Shown: positions 34,236-46,549 of the stretch, in pieces
Numbering within the stretch: the first letter of the stretch is position 1
Layout: each line of letters starts with the position of its first letter
NCBI GenBank assembly: GCA_026419785.1
Contig: JAODTK010003610.1
Location: 62,001 to 126,000 of the forward strand
From: Sclerodactyla briareus
Lineage: Eukaryota > Echinodermata > Holothuroidea > Dendrochirotida > Sclerodactylidae
Direction of reading: 5' to 3'
DNA length: 64,000 nt
Notes under the pieces: model-generated
What the model was told of the DNA's origin: nothing
The model's input: the letters and a program-made list of their open reading frames with translations, nothing else
Database searches by the model: none
Program-made: the position numbers and the translations under genes

Positions 34236-37200
34236 TAGGCGTTCACGCGCCTCATAGCTTTAATCAAGCTATCGAGTTCCTCGCCAAGTTAACTGTTTTT
34301 AAGATCAGGCGTATCAATCTTCCTACAGGGACTACAAGCGTGGCATATATAGATAGGATACACAATCTTCGGAATGTCCCTGAAAGGGATTAAGGTTACA
34401 ATTCTGTTGGGGACTGAGGATAATCGTTTCTGCCGTTTACCACAGTTTCTGCATTGGTGATGTGGAGTGGTGTGCCTAACCATGCAAATACCCCCAATGC
34501 CCAGGCATTTCCGCATTTGCAGTTATCGGGAATTCCCGACCCTATTCTACTAAGAGCGCGCCGGAATGAGTGGGATCTACTGACAGTACACCGCACTCCA
34601 CAATGTGTATTCATTTTTCGTTTTATTTATTTTCTTGAAGAAAAGAGGAAATATATAAAAAACGCAGGTTTCGACCTGGGGGTTGAATGAGGTTCGTCGG
34701 GGCACCTGGACCCCAACCCCACCCGGCCCGTCGGGGAACTCGGACAGCATTGCGAGGCAAGTTGTTTACTTGAACGGTCCACAAACCAGTGCACTATCTA
34801 CTATTCACAAGAATTTGATTCGCGTTAGAGGGTGAGATAACTGTTTTCTCTAGTGTGTGAATATCAGCATTACGGGCTGTATATGAACCAAATCGGGGAG
34901 AGGGGGGGGGGGGGTTGCCAAGAGAGGGTGTAAGGCAGCAGAAGGAGGGAAAAAAGAAAGGTAAATATTCCGAGTGCACGATGAATATAGGGGAATTAAG
35001 TGAACCTTAAAATTATGACCCAATTCATGGAAGCACATGGCTGGAATCCACTAGCTGCATCCACCAATCGCTTCGAATCATCCAGCCTCCTCCAGACAAG
35101 GGAAATGGCCTTGGTTTCATCCACCTCCATGTGTCGTTGAGTGGGCACATGCGGCATATCACGCAGGAGGAGATGGGGCGGGATATACGCCCCCCTCGAC
35201 ACACACACCACACACTTTTGGCGATGCTCCCAATGACTGTAACATTCTACGAGGTAAATTTTGGTTTGGAAGACGCCCCCCCCACCGGCCCCACTTCTCA
35301 CATTGACCGGCCCACTGGTCAGACGACCAAGGAGCAAATAATAGGCTGTATTTGATGGTTCATTTGACACATTGGCACTGCGGTCAAAATATTCATCGGC
35401 TGCCATCTGGGACTCTCACAGCAGCCCATGGATTCGTTGGCTCACAACCACAAACACGAGTGCAAGTACCTAGGTATTCGATAGGCTCAATAAAATTCAC
35501 TTTTTTTCAGTAGGAGCACATAGCTTATGCGCGCGCACGAATCAGTTATTGATAAGACTTCAATGGTACGGTATGGTCGTCAAAAGCAGCGTTGCCAGAG
35601 CTGGGATTTTCCCAAAGAGTCTTGGGAATTTGGCACTGGATTGGGAAATTGGGAAAAATGGTCCTACGATCTTGGGAATCAAGTAAGAACTCCTTTGGGA
35701 GGGAAAAAAAAAACACCACAAAATTGTTTTTGCCCATGAAGACTATGTTGCTTGGAGGGAAAATGCACCCAGCAGTTGATCAGGGAACCACTCGGAGAAA
35801 ATGAGCACAGCTGCCGACAAGATGCCTAAAATTTTTGGTTGGAACTTGCCCCAGCTCAAATAAGAATCGGTTTGATTATGGGACGCGAGTTCAGGCAGCG
35901 TCATCAATGAGCTGTGTCAACACCAACAATTGCAATAGGGGTCGGTGACTTACGACCAGTTTCCTTGATACCGTTGGCCATGAACGCAATGTCTGAGCGA
36001 CATACGATGCTTGCCGCTTAGATGGCCAGTGGGGTCGGGAATACCTGCACTGAAGAGAGCTAAAGATCGCCCACCCGTTCCGCTAATATTAGTGAATGTC
36101 ACCCGGACGTTCCTGAATTCCTGGAGCAACCTCAAAGAAAGATGCTATGGCGATGATGTCGGAACTGTTCAGTATGTGCGATGTTCCCATAGTCTCCTAT
36201 TCTTGACTGCAGTAGAGCGCATTTATCGCAAGTAAAAACCTGATAAAGATCCCGTTACAAATAAACTGCAGCGGCCACAGCGGAAAAATAGATTGACCCC
36301 ATGCCAGCAACACGTCGTCAAACATTGGTGGATGCGCGTCATGTGGGACCAGACAGTACTCTGGTTGAATCGGTCATTAAGGGTTATGCTACCGTCGATT
36401 TGAGGCACTTTTAAAGAAGAAAGGTGATAACAATCCACAAGTTGCGCAGGAGCGTTAGGATGGAATTTAAACATTCTCCTTGGGGGGGGGGGGGGGGAGG
36501 GGCGATGAGGCTACCGCCAGGTGGGGGTTGTTGGTAAGCCTGAAGAAAATAGCTATAATACATAAAAACATTGATAAGGAGCAATTAACTGCACTGTAAA
36601 CGTTTCTGTGCGTTACTAGCTTATCCTATCCCTAAACCCCTCTACACCACCCCCACACATTCCGCCCCTGGATGCTTGACGACACGGGGGCTTCTACCTC
36701 GGATGCATTGAATCGACACTTACCGTGTGGATATGTAGTCTAGGGTTTTAATGATTAGGCCTACTCGTTTTCACGACGGCGAGCTGCAGCCTCTTATACT
36801 TCTGTTAATTCACCTGGGATTATGGGAAAGTTCAGCGCACCGTATTGGGAATTTCGAAAAATCCCCTGCAAACACTGGACAAAAGTCAACAAACCACCTG
36901 TTCGAATGTGTTTGGAATTCGGACTCCTACGCGAACCAGATCCGATTAGTACTGCAACTTCAAAAAGTCGCCCTGCCAGAAGTGCATGTCTGTTCCAGGG
37001 TAAATTTACCTGTATCTAAAAACTACCGTACTTTTCACGTTTCCAATTGTAGAACTAAGAATTAGGCATGGAATAGGAATAGGACATTGTGGAATGGCTC
37101 TTTCACTTGTACTAGTCCAAGAAAAGTCCCAATACGGATTGTTGTTACGTACTTGTGTATTTTGAAGTTTGACGGTAGCTCATAGCCCGATACGGCAAAC

Positions 37201-38335
37201 AGCGTCAGCGGAACGCTAGAATAAGCCTTTTCAATTCAAAGCTCATTAGCTTCCTTCATGTCCTCCTTCCAGCCACTAAGCCTAATACTCGCAATAGCCT
37301 GCTCGCTATGCATGTGGTTACTCAGGGGTGCCAAACTTTAAGGAGGCAAATCTATGGGAAGCTAAATTAGGCTTTTAAAGCAGATGAAAAGGTATATTTA
37401 TGGCGAGAATGGTAATTTGTCAGATTCGTTATGAGTGAAGATGTAAAAATTATCAGGGTGGCAACTGTATAAATTTGAGAGCAGTGATTTTTGGAAGAGG
37501 AAGGGAATTAAAATTAAAAAAGTTTTCCAAGACATTTCCCATGAAGTTTCCCATCCACATCAAAACTATCCCACAGGCACCGCAACATGCTATTTGCAAA
37601 AAGGTCAATGGCTGATAATGAAAAGAATATTATGTTGGAAACAATTGTTATTCATTTCAACATCGAATTTAGTTTAAATACTGTAGGGTCCCTGTCACCC
37701 TGTGTCCATGAAACAAATGGGTTTGGTGCAAGGGATTTTTGAAAATGTGCGGATTATCCCCAGGTTTCCAAAATAGAAATATTTGGTATTGTAATTTTGG
37801 ACTGAACTGAAGTTCTCTTGAAGATGAGCCTAATTTTCTCAAATTATTTCAGAGGCTGGGCTGATGGAATTCAAGGTTACAGTTATTCATGAATGATAAT
37901 GTGCATTGTGACAGCATGTATTTGACCTTGTGGTAATTTTTAAGTGAAGGTCAGCCTCAACACCAAGGAGGCCGCCGCTGAGCAATTGAAAACTTCAGGT
38001 CTAAAAATTAATATTGTGTGTTGCGTCAATTTCACTTCTGCACAATTCAACTGTGAGGGTGTGAATGAGACTTAAATGAGGGATAGGAATATAAACAGAA
38101 TGATCAATATGAGAACTTCCTATTGTGTTGAGGGAGCAGCTAATTATATACTCTATTATCATAGCTCATAGGACTTTGATTCTGGATGATGGATCCACGA
38201 CTCACAGGTTAGGCATTTGTTGGCTCAGACAAGTGTTATGGGCCCTCACAGGTTTACAATTGAGGGATTATGACCAGACTTGAACAGTGTTCATTAAATG
38301 CAGTCAAGTCTGATTTCTGATGTTCAAAGTAATGA
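34236..38335. other. Long unannotated stretch
   Basis: Four kilobases without a supported gene. G runs of 13 (34902-34914) and 16 (36482-36497) are present. Frames up to 136 codons (34996-35406, minus) show no recognisable domain; a 104-codon + frame at 36751-37065 likewise. A short Cys-x-Cys-Gly patch on the minus strand at 34396-34614 is too weak to name. Confidence 0.4.
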
Positions 38336-40010
38336 AGTTCCAGCCAGCCTTTGAAATATTCAGAAAGAGAAAATCTCCATCAATGATATATATCGAAAAT
38401 GAAATGCCATTGTTTGATAACTGTACCTCATCTACAGGAAGAACTTAATCAAAATTACAGCAATCAAACCATTTCTACTCCTGCAGAAAATGGTGATCTG
38501 TCCATGAATTTCAAAAAAAAAAAAGCTCCGCGCCAACCAATATATAATATGTTCACATACAGGGACTATTCCAGGACATACAAATTTTGACCTAATACTG
38601 CTGTAGTGTTTCACCATTCTTTTTCAATTCTCGTTTTTGTCTAGCCTGAGCGAAATCAGGAAGAGACTTAGTGGGTCACTTGGCGTGTGTGTGGAAGTGT
38701 GTGTGTGTGAGTCACACTTCTCGTTAGCGAGATTTCTCACAAAACGTGAGGCAGAGTATGACGAACTTTTGTGTGTAGCACCCAAGGTTGGTGTACACAG
38801 TCTGATTAAATTTTGGGTAGCGAAGTCATTAATTAAGTTGGGGTAATTAGCTCATTTTAGGTGAATCATTGTTTTTAAGATCGTTAGCAGATACACGAGA
38901 ACTGTATGGTACAGTGCTTGTCGTTTTGACATGTAGGACCTGGATAACAGGTATTAGATGGAACTTGATCAGATTTTCAGCCTAAAATGCTAATTAAGTG
39001 GTTTTTTCTACTTTGCTCAATTATGCAAATGTTTAACTTGGTTAGGATTTTCACCAAACCTAGGGATGTGGGGTCTACCTGGTTCCTTGAAATTCTAAAG
39101 TGAATCGGGGGTCACTGGAGGTAATTTTATGTGTCTAATTGCATAATTATGCAAGTTTTGAAGTTGCTTGGATTTCCACAAAACATGGTTGATGTGGATC
39201 CACCTTGCTCTGATCATGTTAAAGGACCAGTGGATCAGTAGAGGCATTGTATGTGACTAATTTGCATGAATTATTCCAATTTCCAACTTGGTAAGAATTT
39301 TGCCAAACTGCAGTAGTATGTCGGTTAACATTTTCTGGATTTGTTGTGTTCGATGTTCATGAATTCGATGAATTCCATCATTAAATAGCGTCTGTTAGAA
39401 TAAAGCAGAGGAGCGAGTAGTAAAACCATACCTCTTGTGACAATTTTACTGCTAGTTACAAGCTCATTGTATGGTGCCTAATTTGCATAATCCTATTCCA
39501 ATTTCCACTTGGTGAGGAATTTTCGCTAGAATCAGTAGCGTATGGTCCGTTAACATTTTTGAATCTGATGTGTTGCTTTCATGAATTTGATTGAATCCAT
39601 CATATAATAAAATAGCTTCTGTTAAATAGATAAACCGCACTCTGAGGAAAGCGTAAACCATAGCTTCCTGTGACATTTTTACTGCTGTTATGAGCTGCCG
39701 ACAAGTAAACCCTCTCTTACCAAACTAATTTGATTAGGGTGATTTCTTTATTCTTCTGACCTGGGGACGCGTGCCCAAACAAAAATAGTGAGAGTTGTTT
39801 GAATGACAATGGTCTGAGATGAATTCGTTGATGTTGGTTGTAGTGAAGAATAGACAAACACCGATTCGCAAACCAGGCGAGACACTTTTTGGCGATCGCC
39901 TTGTTAATATATCAGTCAATACAGTAGATGTACAATATGGGTGCACGTGGGCTGGAAAGAGAACATGAATAAAGGCTGCATGGAACTTTAAAGTGTAGTG
40001 AGCATTTGTG
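38336..40010 (+). repeat. Dispersed repeat R4, split by R2
   Basis: The left part (38336-38632) has 'gcctttgaaatattcagaaa', 'catcaatgata', 'cattgtttgata', 'tcaaaattacagcaatc', 'ctgtccatgaatttc' and 'ttttgacctaatactg'. The right part (39905-40010) has 'gggctggaaagagaacatga' and 'gcatggaacttta'. The same phrases lie side by side at 62155-62530, so the 1.27-kb R2 copy between the two parts is an insertion. Family identity is unknown. Confidence 0.7.
38633..39904 (+). repeat. Dispersed repeat R2, copy B (inserted in R4)
   Basis: It starts near 'gtctagcctgagcg' with a TG run and 'tctcgttagcgagatttctc', and ends 'aaaccaggcgagacac' with 'ggcgatcgccttgt'. The modules match copy A one by one with many indels. 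The uninterrupted R4 at 62.2 kb gives the empty site, placing the edges within a few bases. Confidence 0.75.
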
Positions 40011-40561
40011 TGCAAAACTGTTGAACAGTGGTCCTTGAGCAGTGCCTCTTACAGCTTTTTCACAGGAATTCTATACACAATCGTTCTTCATCAATCAAAA
40101 TGGTAAACTTGCATGAATAAAAGTAGGCCCCGGCAGGCGTAGTCTTTTTATAAAGTTGCCAGACTGGGACACCATGTTTATTGACAGGGTGTGTCACTTG
40201 CAAAATGAATTCCTTCTAATAAGAAGCTTTGATTCTCTTACAAATTATGGGTGGAGGGTGGCCAATGCATTGTTCTAACACACCTTTTCTGAGAAGAGGA
40301 CTGTGTTACTGCTATGCATGTGAATGCTTCCCAGCCTCAAGGAGGGTGTACTGCTAAACTAAACCACCCAAACACCAACACCAAACATCTCAGGGACAGA
40401 GCAGGAATGTAGCTCAGGAGCCCTATACTCCTCACATAGCCATCCCAAAGACAGAGCACAGGGGCAATTTCCATACAGGTAATGATCCATTTATCTGAAG
40501 GATGTGTGCACCATTTCCCCGAAATGGCCCCAGGTAGCAAAATATAATCTTGCTGCTCAGA
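40011..40561. other. Unannotated stretch
   Basis: No separate feature was identified. A 139-codon minus frame (40337-40756) overlaps the 3' tail of the neighbouring LINE and is not a gene. Confidence 0.45.
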
Positions 40562-41120
40562 GTAGAAAAAAATAATAACAATAGGAAGATCTAGCTCTAT
40601 GAAGCCTCTTTGGCAGAGACAAAGCGCGTGAATACAAGGAGAGGACGAAACACAGGCAGTGATAGCAAGATGCGTTGAATAAGTAATAAATGCTTTTTGG
40701 GGTGACTTTTGAGGCCGTGGCCTTGGACAACCGCACCACTCAGGAGTGAGCTCCACAGCTTTGGGAGGTGGTCGTAAACGATCGCCAACTATTACGGCTA
40801 CAGGGGCTTGTAGCAGTGAGCCAGAGAGGGCTGCGAAGAGGTTGCTGTCAGTTTGCCCTCGGGTCGATCATATCAGACATGGAATGGGCTTCCTAAGTTC
40901 CTTGTGCAGTGCTTGTATGTCAACGCAAGAGTTTTTTGAAACTTGATTTGTTGTGGAATACAAAGCCAATAGTGCCATACGAGTGTGGTATGTATTGAAC
41001 TGCGGTTGCTGGTACAGAGATGAGCAGCTCATTCTGAATAGTAGCTGGAGTGATGAATGTTGCCAGAGGACATATCCATTGAGTAGAGGCTTGTGCAGAT
41101 AGATATCTGCACACACATCT
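40562..41120 (-). mobile_element. CR1/L2-type LINE fragment, ORF2 C-terminus and tail
   Basis: Reading the minus strand, pieces in two or three frames follow the LINE order: FITPATIQNELLISVP, then SDMIDPRANSQQPLRS, then SFTTTSQ with PKLWSSL, then VVRLSKATASKV and IYYLFNASC. These align with the usual segments ITPVLxxLHWLPV, the APSYLxDLLxxY region, LRSS, APxLWNSLP and FKxxLKTxLF. Downstream, minus-strand 'agcgctttgtctctgcc' gives way to 'catagagctagatcttcc' and TTATTATT-rich DNA, matching the stem and ATT tail of the LINE at 200-835. At least three frame changes; no 5' part. Confidence 0.65.
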
Positions 41121-43149
41121 TTCATCTTTCACGCAGCGTCGTCACTGGCAAGTTGGTTACCAAAAAGGTAGCCAAATGGAGTGATTCTTGGTGGTGAGCG
41201 TCACATGACGCACAGATGGGTATGTGTGCACAGGGCCATTCGATTAACCCTTTTTTGAACCCTAGGTTGCCGCAGTATTGATGCGCCTACCTGGTCAGTG
41301 GGAATCAAGGATATAGTTTCAAAGTATAACTAGTGAATCTTGAATTTGTTTTATTATGGCCAGTTGATCCTCCCCCCAAAGTTAGAATAGAAATATTAAT
41401 AATGAAAATTCAAGTTGTGTCAGTCTCCCTATCTGCCTTCACCCTTCCATTCAAAGAGTGGGACATAACACTTATTTTTATTTATTGATAAGTTTTGAAG
41501 ATGAAAATGAGCAACTACTGAAAAAGTAGAAGAGAACGTACCAAAGAAAGAATGATGCCTAGAAGAGGAGCTCGAGAGAATCAACGAGAGCTGAAGTCGA
41601 GAAAATTTGTCAAGGAGAAACCCTCAGGATGAGGTGAGATGTTCGTGCTCTGTACAGCTGTGGATGATATGATGATATTGTCTGGGATATCAGGATATTA
41701 GTCAGGCCTATTGGGTTGAATCCAATCTCAGCTGTATATCTCATGGTTAGGAGGAATTTGTGGGAGGGAGACTCTGAATGAATGGTTATATTAGTGGAAG
41801 TTTCAAACAAGGGTTTAAGGGGATCCCTTTGAGCCACTGTACCAATGTTTACTATTAGGAAACAGTTTGCGACAACTTCAGAGTCTTCACCGACATCTAA
41901 TCAAATTGGTTCCATGATGCATGTACTAAACAATGATGTCTATTGAGTGCTTATACGGCATGGTGCACTGTTCAAAAATACAATAGTCATTTAAAATGAA
42001 GGACGTGAGTACCTGTTGTCTGCGTTATAGAAGCCAAACCCCGGAGCAAATTCAGTTTTGATCCGAGTGTGGGCAGCCCAGCACAGCCAGTGATAGCCAA
42101 AATTACCCTATGATTGTACAAGGGGGGGGGGGGGGGGAATCAGATCCTTCTTATCATGTAATACGAGTCAAGCTCTGAAACAGACTCGCCCATACAGTGC
42201 TTGTGATCTGGACTGAATAATTCCTCAAAGAAATTTCACCTTAGCATGGGAATAAAAAAACTAGTAGTACTCCCAACAACTAATTGAGTGTGAGTTGTGC
42301 AAAACTTAATTGGTACCCACCAAATGTTTCAAGAGGTCGAAGCTTAAATACTTGGAAACTAAAATGAGTTAGGGGGAAATAGAGAGTGATCTGCCAGAGA
42401 CAGTTCAGGATAAAACTCACAACCTCAAAGACCAGAATGTTGCATCGGGTGACTCTTCAATAGTCAGAATGGGCAGATAGACCAAAGGTTAAATAGATGA
42501 TGCACCACTCACAGCATGTATGTATGACTTAGCTTACCAATAACAATAATGATTGGTCTCATAGCTATAGCGAAAATCCAATGTTCAGTGCCCCTTCCGA
42601 TGCAGAAATTAATGGAGCATGGGAAAAAGAAAGATTCAGATGCGTATGAATGATCTAAAGAAATAAGACCTCATTCTACAGGGAGTAGGGTCATAAAGCA
42701 AGGAACAGTATGACGAAGCCACGTAAAATCACATGTGTTCCTGCTGAGTAAGTAAACATATTGATATCATCCATCAATGAAAGCTATAATAAAATGGAAT
42801 CTGCAACATAAAAATACAAATCTCCATCCAAAAATGAATTACCTAGTATGTTACAAGTTAAAGTGTCTACCATGGTAAAAAGAATGTCGAAGCGTCAGTA
42901 CGGCATCAAGAGAGTACACACCTATGAGGAGAGGATAATATGATTAACAGGATGGTCAGGAATCAGATAAAATACCCCTTGCGTGATGTTGTATTTGTAA
43001 AACCATTTTCCTCACTAGGCTGATCCTATATAGTGAATAATACTTCCTCGAGATGTCGGTAATTAAACTGTGTTGGTTTTGAAATACGAGAGAGCCACAA
43101 GGGAGCCAATCTAACAGAAGAGAAAGAACATGAACGGAAAACCAAAGGT
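41121..43149. other. Unannotated stretch with a 16-G run
   Basis: A run of 16 G is at 42122-42137. No gene or repeat could be supported. It lies between two minus-strand LINE fragments and could hold decayed middle parts of the same element, but I see no matching peptides. Confidence 0.4.
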
Positions 43150-43385
43150 TCCATAATTGGCCGAAGCCCCCCAGCCTAAATTACAGTACAAGCCTCTGCT
43201 TTGATTTAATAGCAAGTGTGAAATCTATATGAGAGTCCCAGTTAGAGTACTATTAAAAACAAGGTCACTACTAAATTCAGTAACGCTTTCAACCTGACAA
43301 TTGTTGACTATGATGGGATCAGGCATCTGCAAGAACGGAAATCAACATCATTTCTTTGGTTTTAGAATATTTAAGGGAAATTCCA
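43150..43385 (-). mobile_element. LINE reverse-transcriptase middle fragment
   Basis: The minus strand reads SKTKEMMLISVL and, after a one-base frame shift, MPDPIIVNNCQVESVTEF. This is the segment just after the RT catalytic core in CR1/Rex/L2-like LINEs, usually written NxxKTKEMxIxF ... PPIxINGxxVExVxxFKYLG. The N-terminal core with the catalytic aspartates is not seen. It may belong with the fragment at 40.6-41.1 kb, although the gap of about 2 kb is much longer than the family spacing. Confidence 0.5.
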
Positions 43386-43689
43386 GCCAAAAATTGATTT
43401 TTTTAACAGTCAATCATGGGCATTTAAAATTATGGCCAATCAAACTTTGTTCATGTTAAGATGTTCGTATGAAGTTATGAATTTGAAGATTAAACAAATA
43501 ATCACTGTAATTGGCAATTTGCAAAATTGGAAACATTTGATGATGTCCATATTACATTGAGAGAAAATGTAAGAATATGTCTTTTCCATTATGATCGGTA
43601 GTATGGCGTCACAATAAAGGTGGACAGTTTGCCGAAATCATTCGAATTATATTAAATGTGAGGAAGCCATACCTTCACAACCGAAACAT

Positions 43690-44110
43690 GCTAGGAACCT
43701 GAACAAAAGGATATTTGAATGATTTTTATTTCTTCAACTTAAGAAGAGTAATAATTGGCGGAATTCCTGATGCGAAGGAAGTTAGGGCTCACACCCTGCT
43801 GAGCCTCAGCAAAAGCATGAGACCTAGAACTGGAGTGATGCGATGTCTGTGCAGTGACTAGAATGCAGGAGGTAAGCGGAGCACCAGTTTGATGCACAGG
43901 AGGCAATAACGAGAATTCTATAAGCATAAATAGGCTGAGAAAAGCGGACTATGTGTAGCTCTTCTAGAATAGGGGTAATGAGGTGTGATGAATCTCTTAT
44001 ATGAGTGATGGGATAATATTCCGTCACGTTGCTTCAAGTAAACCTCCCTGCAGCATTGGACACAGACGGAAGGGCTTCCAAACACTGGTCTGTCAAAGGC
44101 AAGGCAAGCC
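43690..44110 (-). mobile_element. LINE fragment, ORF2 C-terminus
   Basis: On the minus strand an NAAGRFT-like patch is followed by HLITPILEELH, then YRILVIASCASNWCSAYLL, then SRSHAFAEAQQG and SANYYSS with a following FK-like region. These match ITPILxELHWLPV, the YKILxxxFKAxxGxAPxYLxxLL segment and the terminal LKT region of L2/CR1-type ORF2. The frame changes at least once. It lies upstream, on that strand, of the RT middle fragment at 43.2 kb although it encodes a more C-terminal part, so it is a separate insertion. Confidence 0.6.
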
Positions 44111-45535
44111 CAAGCAAAAGAAGATCACAAAAACAAGTGGATGGTTAGTATTAGCCAGACTGTCACACCATATTACATTTCAAATATTTCTATGCTATTG
44201 GCCATACATATCACTGTCAGGTCAGATCGAATGTGAGCAAAATCAAAAGGATTTTTTTACAGTAATTTGCTCCAATGCCCATGTTATCTACACACGCCCC
44301 CTTTCCAGCTTATTAGTTTCATTGCGCAGTGTGGACCATATGCAAACCTTCCCCCCCCCCCCCCTCCCCTTATCAATCATCCTCTTAATACCATAATCAC
44401 CAGTAAGTCTTGTTTAGTAACATTTTGGAATATAACTCTCTACAATGATTTTTAAACAGCGCTAAGCACTTACAGGAACATACCCCATCATAGGAACCAG
44501 TCAGGCCCTCTGACAATCCCGGAGGGAGTATACCACAGCAGCTACAATCAGCGCCAATTGTGCTCTGTTACCTCACGGGCCCTTGTACACCTGGGTTGGT
44601 GAAGAGAAGCAATGTGTTGTGTATAGTCGGTGTGGGTTGACATATTCCACTGTGACTCGATCATCAGGAGAGTTTACAATGTGAAATTTCAAACTACTCG
44701 CCAAGTCAACATGCTAGTATCTCTAAATTTGTGGTGATGCCAGGATTGTGTTTACATGCATCTGCAGACCCCTGTGCGCACAGCAGGGGAACTCGACGCT
44801 CCACCAAGGACATCAATTGACGCTCCATTCCTGGTTGCCAACTGCCAGTGACGAGCCCTCGTGTGAACAAGGAGAGGCATGTTTGGAGAATATCTCTGGA
44901 ATGGTGGTCATTGCGTCATGTGAATAATTTCCCTGAGTCAAAGAAACCGCTCCAAAACAGCTGCACATGATACCCTTCCGCCTGCTCAGAGGTCTTCTGA
45001 GAAAGTAAAGAAAATCTGTTGCATGTCTTCATTGTTGATGTACAGATTCTGAAATTGAACAAAAAGCATCTGAAAAAATAAGTACCAGAAAGAGTTGAAG
45101 ATACAATGCCAAAATATCGAGACAATGTCTGTCTCAAGTGAGTTGTCATAAGTAGAGATTAACCTGTTCCAGTGTGATTCAACAACAACATTCATCAGCT
45201 TCAATAAAGTTGATGAAACAGGAGTTCATCATCAGACACTGGAATTAATTATACAGAATATTCAAGAATGCTACAAAATTGAGAAAAATGATAGTAAACT
45301 GGTTGTAGTCCCTGCACTTTTACCATGCAAGTTTCTCTGTTGGGGGTGACTAATGAACATGTTGAATCAGTTAGGTGGATCCCAGGAATGACTCAATCAG
45401 GTGAAGATCGTTGTCACTGATTTGCACATTTCTACCTTATCTCCGACACACTGGAATATGTCTTGTAATTGGGAATTTAGATGCTATATTGATCTCCAAT
45501 GACCCCAATCTTATCTACCTGAAACTTTTGAGTTC
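44111..45535. other. Unannotated stretch with one old interspersed repeat
   Basis: At about 44570-44660 'cctcacgggcccttgtacac' and 'ctgggttggtgaagag' with 'aagcaatgtg' resemble a repeat common in aquatic animal genomes ('acctgggtggagagaggcaatg'); I recognise the phrase only by recall. A run of 14 C lies at 44351-44364. No gene is supported. Confidence 0.35.
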
Positions 45536-45640
45536 CATCTAGCCTTTGAAATATTTGCGAAATAGGCATCACTGATATTGAAAATGAGTGCCATCGTTCG
45601 ATATATCACTAGAAGAAGAATTCAGTCAAGTTCCATGTAA
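45536..45640 (+). repeat. R4 fragment
   Basis: 'cctttgaaatatttgcgaaa', 'taggcatcactgatattg' and 'cgatatatcactagaagaag' match the left part of R4 at 38.3 and 62.2 kb. It is cut off after about 100 bp by an inverted R3 segment. Confidence 0.65.
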
Positions 45641-46110
45641 TGGTCTTCGGGATAGGGCCATGGGGGTACAGGAATTTAAGCTAGGGCTGGATTTGGGGCC
45701 CTGGTGTCCATTATGTGGGATAATATCTCCTACAAGGTTTATTGCACATTACTGACATTCGATCATATGATGGTCTAACAGCACGATACCTTCGAGGTGA
45801 TCAGGAATTTTGGTCCCAGGTGCCAATTGGGCCCAAGGGCATTCTATGAAATTTCACACAATGGTACTTGAATTGTACCGCCTCTCACGTCACATCTCCA
45901 GACTCCAGTTTGATCTCTCCAAAGATACAGTACATGTAATGGTCTGGGTGGAGGGTCATGGGGATTGTTGGGATTTGGGCTATGCCCACAGTTTAGGCCA
46001 TAGGTCCATTATATGATATTACGCAACAGTTGTATCTCCAACAAATTCTATCGCACAGTGTTCGTCGGAAAATAATGGTCTCATAGTGCCATAGGATTTC
46101 CTCAGTCTGC
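45641..46110 (-). repeat. Inverted R3 copy
   Basis: On the minus strand it carries the R3 half-unit phrases: 'gaccatcatatgatcgaatg', 'tgggcccaattggcacctgg', 'aatttcatagaatgccc' and 'ttacatgtact'. About three half-units survive, oriented opposite to the main R3 block at 9.6-10.7 kb. Confidence 0.65.
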
Positions 46111-46549
46111 TGAAGCACTCTTGGGTGGAAGCATTACAGGAGGCGTTATATAAGTTACCCCTTTAGTAGGGTTTTGAAACAAACTAAAAATAATGCTGGC
46201 GAAAGATAAAACTGCGATTAATGCATTGACTTGTTGTATAAATACAAAGCTTGAAATAAAACACTATAAATAACTTCATATCAGTTGTTCATCTGCTAGG
46301 TAGGCAGTGGGGACAGAGGGAATACATACCAGCAGTGCAAAGGCTGAGAACAAATTAACAAAGACCCTCTTGAGGACATTTGTCACATCAGATATTGTTC
46401 CTTTCTTGTTCTTCGGTCCGTCCTTGTGCTCCGGGAGGATTGAGCACTGGTAATTAATTGAATTAAAGCACCACTGGGACATTCAATCAATCAAAGTTAA
46501 TTATTTTGTTTTAGTTTGCCTTGTGGAAGAGGCAGAGGAAATGAATCTC
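46111..46549. other. Unannotated stretch
   Basis: No gene or repeat was recognised before the DIRS-like left end. Confidence 0.5.

Noticed and set aside
34396-34614. Minus-strand frame with a Cys-x-Cys-Gly patch resembling the C-terminal zinc motif of some LINE proteins
   Set aside because: The downstream His/Cys pair is not placed as in that family and no neighbouring RT similarity exists.
34690-34815. Minus-strand tRNA-like text (A-box-like 'tagtgcactggtttg' and B-box-like 'gtccgagttcccc')
   Set aside because: The box spacing is too long for a tRNA and no cloverleaf could be drawn; a tRNA-derived SINE is possible but unsupported without a second copy.
35025-35406. Overlapping minus frames of 62-136 codons
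   Set aside because: No recognisable domain, and overlapping frames on both strands suggest chance openness.
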